Assembly (NCBI GenBank): GCA_041392125.1
Contig: JAWKMR010000003.1
Location: 434,001-498,000, forward strand
Reading direction: 5' to 3'
Source of the DNA: Halomarinibacterium sp041392125
GTDB taxonomy: Bacteria > Bacteroidota > Bacteroidia > Flavobacteriales > Flavobacteriaceae
Length of the DNA: 64,000 nucleotides
Below the pieces are notes generated by a model. It saw only the letters and a program-made list of their open reading frames with translations. It was not told where the DNA came from and made no database searches. Positions 59,816 to 64,000 of the stretch are shown here, piece after piece. The position numbers and the translations under genes were made by a program. Position 1 is the first letter of the stretch. Every line of letters starts with the position of its first letter.

Positions 59816-62713
59816 TTACCAAAGTTTTAGTATTGGAATCTTTATGATGACCTCCGTTCCTTCATGGGAAGGTAGTGTTTTGATTTCAAACTGATTTAAG
59901 GTCTCTGTCTGATTGATAAATCGCACCCGATCTCGCGTAATTTTTAGCGCCTTCGATTGATTCCCGTTGGTCTTTTCTTTTTTTGAATTTTCAAATCCAA
60001 CGCCATTATCTGTTACCTTACAAACCAGATTTTCCCCCTCAATTTGAAAGTTTACTTCCAGAAACCCTTTTCGGTCCAGAGGTGCCAAACCGTGAATAAT
60101 AGCATTTTCCACTAATGGTTGAAGTAACAAAGGCGGTATTCCTACTTCTTCTTTACTAATGTTGGGGTCGATGGCTACATGGTAGTCAAACGTATTGGCA
60201 TACCGCAATTGAATTAATTGGATGTAAAGCTCTAACATTTCAATTTCCTTGTCTAACGGCACTAAATGTTCGTCATTTTCCAGAATCATTCGGAGCAACC
60301 TGGAAAATCTAGTGATGTAGAGATTTGCTTCCTTAATTTCGCCACCAGAATAGTAGCCTTTAATAGTATTAAGCGTATTGAATATAAAATGTGGATTCAT
60401 TTGGAGCCGTAATGCTTTTTGTTCCAATTCAATCATTTTTTTCTCTAGCATAATCTTTTCCTGTTCGGTTTGTAAGCGTTTATTCTCTCGATCGTATTGG
60501 GAACGCATTTTTTTGAAAGACCTTCGGCCAATCCAGAAAAATAATAGTAAAAGTCCTAAAGCAGTTACTATATAAAAGGGGAGTGTTTTCCAAAAAGGAG
60601 GGGTAATGGTAAAACGAATGTCAGATATATTACCATAGAAACCATTCCTCCCTTTAGCTCTTATTTGCAATTCGTAATGGCCATAATTCAGTTTTTTAAA
60701 TTCCAGTTGTCTTCCCAAGGCACTCGTCCAATGAGTGTCGTTGTTCAGTTTATATTCGTATTGCACATCGCCAAAATCTATAGGAGAAATCCCGGTGTAA
60801 CTTACGGTAATATTGTTTTCCCAATAGTGTAATGGGTCTAACTGGCTTCGCTTCTCGCCATTAACCATAATTTCGTTTATTTCTAAAATAGGAGTATAGG
60901 GTTTCTCTTTTATGTTATTTGGGATGAAGGAATATAGACCACTATCGGTCGCCAAAAATAAATAATCATCTATCAGTTCAAGATCGTTCACTTTTTCGTT
61001 TCGTATATTCAATAGAGTTCCATAGGGAATAATTTCGTCTTTGGAGGGATTAAATGGAATAAAATCAAGCCCTTTATTATTCCCAATAAACATCCCTTTC
61101 TCTCCCCATGGTTCGAGGCTATAACAGGTGTTACTTTTTAATCCCTTAAGGGTATTGTACTTTCGCTTAACAGTGTCAGCTGCAAGAACCACTACTCCTT
61201 TAGAATTAGTTGCAATCCATAATTCGTTAGTTGCGCTATGATATTTTATGTCTAAAATGGAGGTGCTAAGCTCGTCGTTGGGTACTTTGGCTTGAAAAGC
61301 TTTTCCGTCCTCATACACATATAGCCCTGTAGAGGTCCCGATGTATATTTTGTTACCTACCCGCTGCATGACATTGGACCGTTTACCTAATAATTTGTTT
61401 TGGGAAATGAGTTGTTTGGTTTCGGAAGGTTCAACATTTTCGAGGGTTTTGAAATTATTGAAAGAAATAGTGCCGATGTGGTTGGATCCGGCAAAAACCA
61501 ACCCGTCTTCATAACGAATCAGGTCGTTAATACTATAATTAAACTCTCGAACCCAATCGTTTTGAATCAAGAAAATGCTTTTGGTAATGACCGCCATCGA
61601 TTTTCCGAAGGGACGAATCCTTTTCACCTTCGATTCTTCTTCAGAAAACCCTTTAAGATAGCTTTTGAAGGGATACGTTCCAAGGGGCTTTACTAAAACA
61701 CCTTCGGTAGTGCCAATCCAAAGCTGATTGAGTGAGTCTTTTTGAAGCGCATTAATTTTGGGTTTATTAATGTTGAGTTGGTGTGAGGTTACTAACAAAT
61801 TAGGTAGGTATTTAATTCCGTTAGTTAAGGTGGTTACCCAATAACTTCCTTGCCTGTCTTTAATGACGCTGGACACCTGATCGTTTTTAAAAAAGTGTTT
61901 TAACTCCTCTCCCTCCTGAACAAAAAGCCCATTACGGGTACCTATCCAGAAATGATTATCGATTAAATTAATAAAGATAATGTCACTCGCTTCAGGAATG
62001 GTCATAAACGGTTCAATTGTCGATCCATATCGATAGACAAAAATGATATTTCTGAAGGAAAAGTAATAGGCATCTGACGACTGGTATACATACCGAAAAG
62101 CAGATTCTCCTTCAAAATTTGTTTCAAGGGGTATAGCATTGCTGCCTTCTAAGCTTAGGATATTTGAATCTGTCATGATAAATGTCTTTTTCTCATGACG
62201 CCAAAACGAATTGAATCGGGTAGGTCCTTTAAAATCTTTGGTTGTTATCTGTTTGTTTTTATCTAAAGAGGAAATATGACCATCCATAAATAAAAAATGA
62301 AGGGTTTCATTTTCATCTTCAAAGAAATCAATAGACATAACATTGTGAGAAAGTTCTTTTACCATGGTATCGTTTTGGCTATTGTAAAAAATACCATCCC
62401 GATAAAATGAAAGTTTTCCATTAAGGCTCAAAAACCAAAGTCGTCCTTGGTGGTCCTCTCTTATCTTAAAGATTTCATTATCCCCCAGACCATTATCGGT
62501 ATTAAAATGCTGAAATTGATACCCGTCGTATTTCAAAACCCCAACATCGGTAGCGAACCATAAATAGCCTTTAGAGTCCTCCATAACACTATAGACGTTT
62601 AAGGTAGGAAGGCCTTCTTCGATGCTATATTTAACCGAATAGGGATCTTGACCGTAGCTTTTAAAAAACACGACGAGGAATATAACTTTGAGAAATGACA
62701 GACTAGATTTCAT
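59816..62713 (-). CDS. Two-component propeller sensor histidine kinase (LytS type)
   Basis: This 965-residue protein has a signal peptide (about 1-21), a periplasmic region of propeller repeats with recurring WFATDVG, LWFLSLNG and LWIATNSKG segments (about 30-600), a Y_Y_Y domain (about 620-695), a membrane helix (about 705-725) and a His_kinase domain of the LytS type with NPHFIFNTLNTIKGYY near 770 and an HATPase domain. It phosphorylates the adjacent LytTR regulator. A near-consensus -7 TATATTTA (62719-62726) ends 5 nt before the ATG. Confidence 0.93.
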   Translation of the reverse strand: MKSSLSFLKVIFLVVFFKSYGQDPYSVKYSIEEGLPTLNVYSVMEDSKGYLWFATDVGVLKYDGYQFQHFNTDNGLGDNEIFKIREDHQGRLWFLSLNGKLSFYRDGIFYNSQNDTMVKELSHNVMSIDFFEDENETLHFLFMDGHISSLDKNKQITTKDFKGPTRFNSFWRHEKKTFIMTDSNILSLEGSNAIPLETNFEGESAFRYVYQSSDAYYFSFRNIIFVYRYGSTIEPFMTIPEASDIIFINLIDNHFWIGTRNGLFVQEGEELKHFFKNDQVSSVIKDRQGSYWVTTLTNGIKYLPNLLVTSHQLNINKPKINALQKDSLNQLWIGTTEGVLVKPLGTYPFKSYLKGFSEEESKVKRIRPFGKSMAVITKSIFLIQNDWVREFNYSINDLIRYEDGLVFAGSNHIGTISFNNFKTLENVEPSETKQLISQNKLLGKRSNVMQRVGNKIYIGTSTGLYVYEDGKAFQAKVPNDELSTSILDIKYHSATNELWIATNSKGVVVLAADTVKRKYNTLKGLKSNTCYSLEPWGEKGMFIGNNKGLDFIPFNPSKDEIIPYGTLLNIRNEKVNDLELIDDYLFLATDSGLYSFIPNNIKEKPYTPILEINEIMVNGEKRSQLDPLHYWENNITVSYTGISPIDFGDVQYEYKLNNDTHWTSALGRQLEFKKLNYGHYELQIRAKGRNGFYGNISDIRFTITPPFWKTLPFYIVTALGLLLLFFWIGRRSFKKMRSQYDRENKRLQTEQEKIMLEKKMIELEQKALRLQMNPHFIFNTLNTIKGYYSGGEIKEANLYITRFSRLLRMILENDEHLVPLDKEIEMLELYIQLIQLRYANTFDYHVAIDPNISKEEVGIPPLLLQPLVENAIIHGLAPLDRKGFLEVNFQIEGENLVCKVTDNGVGFENSKKEKTNGNQSKALKITRDRVRFINQTETLNQFEIKTLPSHEGTEVIIKIPILKLW

Positions 62714-62877
62714 CTACCTAAATATAGAATTTCTTAGCTGAATGTTATTCCAAAAGATTCCCACTTCTTTATGGAATAAGACCACTTATCCAAAAAAAGA
62801 CATCCTTGAGTAAATGAGAGGGAACATTTATCAAATTTTAAGAAAAAAATGTAAGGTTTAGATGTTTTCAATAATAA

Positions 62878-62952
62878 GTAGCCTCGCCAGGAATCCCTTC
62901 GACTGCGCTCAGGGTAAACTTCTCTTCTTGTCTCGTAGCCTCGCCAGGAATC
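62878..62952. repeat. 18-bp direct repeat of the tRNA-Arg 3' end flanking a REP-like element
   Basis: GTAGCCTCGCCAGGAATC occurs at 62878-62895 and again at 62935-62952 inside the tRNA gene. Between them the 20-mer CCCTTCGACTGCGCTCAGGG (62895-62914), a dispersed REP-like palindrome of the kind linked to RAYT transposases, is followed by an unrelated 20-bp stretch. It looks like a recombination scar or partial duplication at the tRNA. Confidence 0.7.
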
Positions 62953-63007
62953 GAACCTGGATCTAAAGTTTAGGAAACTTCTATTCTATCCATTGAACTA
63001 CGAGGCC
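62936..63007 (-). tRNA. tRNA-Arg (anticodon CCT)
   Basis: On the minus strand the 72 nt fold as a full cloverleaf. The acceptor GGCCTCG pairs with CGAGGCT (one G-U at the end), D-stem GTTC/GAAT, anticodon stem GAAGT/ACTTT with loop TTCCTAA (anticodon CCT, reading AGG), a 4-nt variable region, and T-arm CCAGG-TTCGATT-CCTGG. CCA is not encoded. Confidence 0.93.
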
Positions 63008-63030
63008 AAATTGGTAAAACGAAAATATAA

Positions 63031-63057
63031 AAAACAGCTATAATTTATAGCTGTTTT
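63031..63057 (-). terminator. Terminator of the membrane protein gene
   Basis: AAAACAGCTATA (63031-63042) pairs with TATAGCTGTTTT (63046-63057) around a 3-nt loop, just downstream of the gene ending at 63082. Confidence 0.83.
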
Positions 63058-63081
63058 AAAAGTTCTGTTTGGAGTAAAACC

Positions 63082-63789
63082 TTAATGTTCGTTTATATCT
63101 TTCCAGAAAAGCTGTCCTTTTACTATCCATGATGTTCCAAATGCCCAGAGGGCAAGTGTTTCCATCCAAAAAACAAAATCAATTTTTTGAGAGGTGAGGC
63201 AGTCCTCATTTTCAAAAAAGATAAAATAAGTTCCTATTGCTAAAATACTGGCAATCATCGTATAGCCACATAGCCGAAAGACAATATTGCGTCTCTTTTG
63301 ATTGAGGGTGAGTTTATTATCATTTTCGGGATCAGCTTTTTCTATAAAAAGGTGTAACGAAAAAATAATAAGAACCACAAAAAACAGCAATGCAGAGATT
63401 AAATGAAACACTCCGAATAATTCGGGATTAACTAATGTTTCATTAAATACAACTAAATCAAGATTACAATTTATCCTGCAATCGTCGGCCGTTGGGAATA
63501 GAATTACCCCTAATGCAAAAATGCCTCCTAGATTTCCAAAGACATTCTCCTTTCCGGATCCCTTGTAACAAAAGAGAAAAAGAGCAACAGCATACATAGA
63601 CCCTACAAATACGTTACGCATACGTGTATGGTAGTAATCACTTATGGATTGGTGAATTTCATTACAATTAAATATGGCAACAGACCCTATTAATAATACT
63701 ATAGGAAGGGCAATCCCTATAATTCCGATGGCATTTCTTATGGTTAGGTAAGAAACTACCAAATCCTTTTTATTTTGAAAAAGTTTCAT
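63082..63789 (-). CDS. Hypothetical polytopic membrane protein
   Basis: This 235-residue protein has six predicted membrane helices (about 18-38, 58-78, 85-103, 125-148, 175-195, 208-226). Between helices 1 and 2 lies HQSISDYYHTRMRNVFVG, and three Cys fall in the loop after helix 3 (FPTADDCRINCN). The pattern resembles DUF998-type proteins but I cannot place it with certainty. It is monocistronic and just upstream of the tRNA-Arg on the same strand. Confidence 0.75.
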   Translation of the reverse strand: MKLFQNKKDLVVSYLTIRNAIGIIGIALPIVLLIGSVAIFNCNEIHQSISDYYHTRMRNVFVGSMYAVALFLFCYKGSGKENVFGNLGGIFALGVILFPTADDCRINCNLDLVVFNETLVNPELFGVFHLISALLFFVVLIIFSLHLFIEKADPENDNKLTLNQKRRNIVFRLCGYTMIASILAIGTYFIFFENEDCLTSQKIDFVFWMETLALWAFGTSWIVKGQLFWKDINEH

Positions 63790-63929
63790 AATGATTAATT
63801 TATATTAAATGATCAATCTTAATTGCTTACAAGCCCTTAAATAGAGCGCTGTTAACAACAGAACTTAAAACGTTTAAATAATTAATTGGGGAGAAACGGT
63901 GTTTATAAATATAATAAATTTTTTTAAAA

Positions 63930-63961
63930 GGTTTTTTCCCTGCTTCTCTAAAGAAAAAACC
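63930..63961. other. Hairpin near the right end of the window
   Basis: GGTTTTTTC (63930-63938) pairs with GAAAAAACC (63953-63961) around 14 nt. The region 63790-64000 shows no gene; the hairpin may end a transcript entering from the right. Confidence 0.3.
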
Positions 63962-64000
63962 ATTTATTTTGGTAAGAGATTTTAGGCTCGGTTCAATTCT

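Noticed and set aside
62878..62952. CRISPR-like array
   Set aside because: Only two repeat copies, one of them part of a tRNA gene, and no cas genes in the window.
1..64000. Insertion sequences, prophage or restriction/defence systems
   Set aside because: I saw no transposase, integrase, phage structural or defence gene in any supported reading frame.

Overview
The window is about 64 kb of low-GC chromosome from a member of the Flavobacteriaceae (Bacteroidota). The assignment rests on several signs. There are genes for gliding and type IX secretion (a sprE/porW fragment, gldH). Many secreted proteins end in a type A T9SS sorting domain. Shine-Dalgarno sites are nearly absent, and promoters have the Bacteroidota form TTTG-N19..23-TAnnTTTG. 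The ATP synthase operon lacks atpD and atpC, as is usual in this phylum.

Layout. 1-7089: end of sprE, bactofilin, then atpZ, a DUF6168 gene and atpB-E-F-H-A-G, closed by a strong terminator. 7126-12485: a lipoprotein, dut and an envelope operon (nucleotidyltransferase, TPR protein, DUF4292 lipoprotein, degenerate LytM/EnvC-like protein). 12488-18430: a sulfur island on the minus strand (TPMT-like methyltransferase, HMA protein, periplasmic rhodanese, two tandem persulfide dioxygenase-rhodanese fusions, a TauE/SafE exporter and a Crp/Fnr regulator). 18503-30072: a T9SS-exported subtilase, a thioesterase, a HU/SPOR protein, dprA, trpS, an acyltransferase, an ECF sigma factor with a membrane/barrel partner, and recA. 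30230-42430: three tandem small T9SS paralogs, ricT-gldH-PBP1A, a 3-oxoacid CoA-transferase, an unannotated small transcript, and a secreted metalloprotease/VCBS/T9SS operon divergent from an XRE regulator. 42434-53915: a peptide ABC ATPase, a DEDDy exonuclease, a serine hydrolase, MGMT, a hybrid histidine kinase, an EI24 protein, a DUF6973-like protein and an M13 peptidase. 54026-64000: threonine dehydrogenase, a T9SS-tagged di-heme peroxidase, an M43-type protease, a LytS/LytTR pair, tRNA-Arg(CCT) beside a partial tRNA copy with a REP-like element, and a membrane protein.

The clearest undescribed system is the sulfur island. Three of its promoter regions carry the inverted repeat GTAAC-N4-GTTAC. 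In all three the centre of the repeat lies exactly 33.0 bp from the centre of a -7-like element. That geometry puts the activator at about -41.5 (Class II), and the Crp/Fnr protein encoded in the same island, which has three cysteines in its sensor domain, is the obvious candidate. The genes together suggest a persulfide/sulfide-responsive regulon: oxidation of persulfide to sulfite, sulfur transfer by rhodaneses, and sulfite export. A second novelty is a 29-residue cationic peptide ORF at 38185-38274 with lysines in perfect heptad register, followed by its own terminator.
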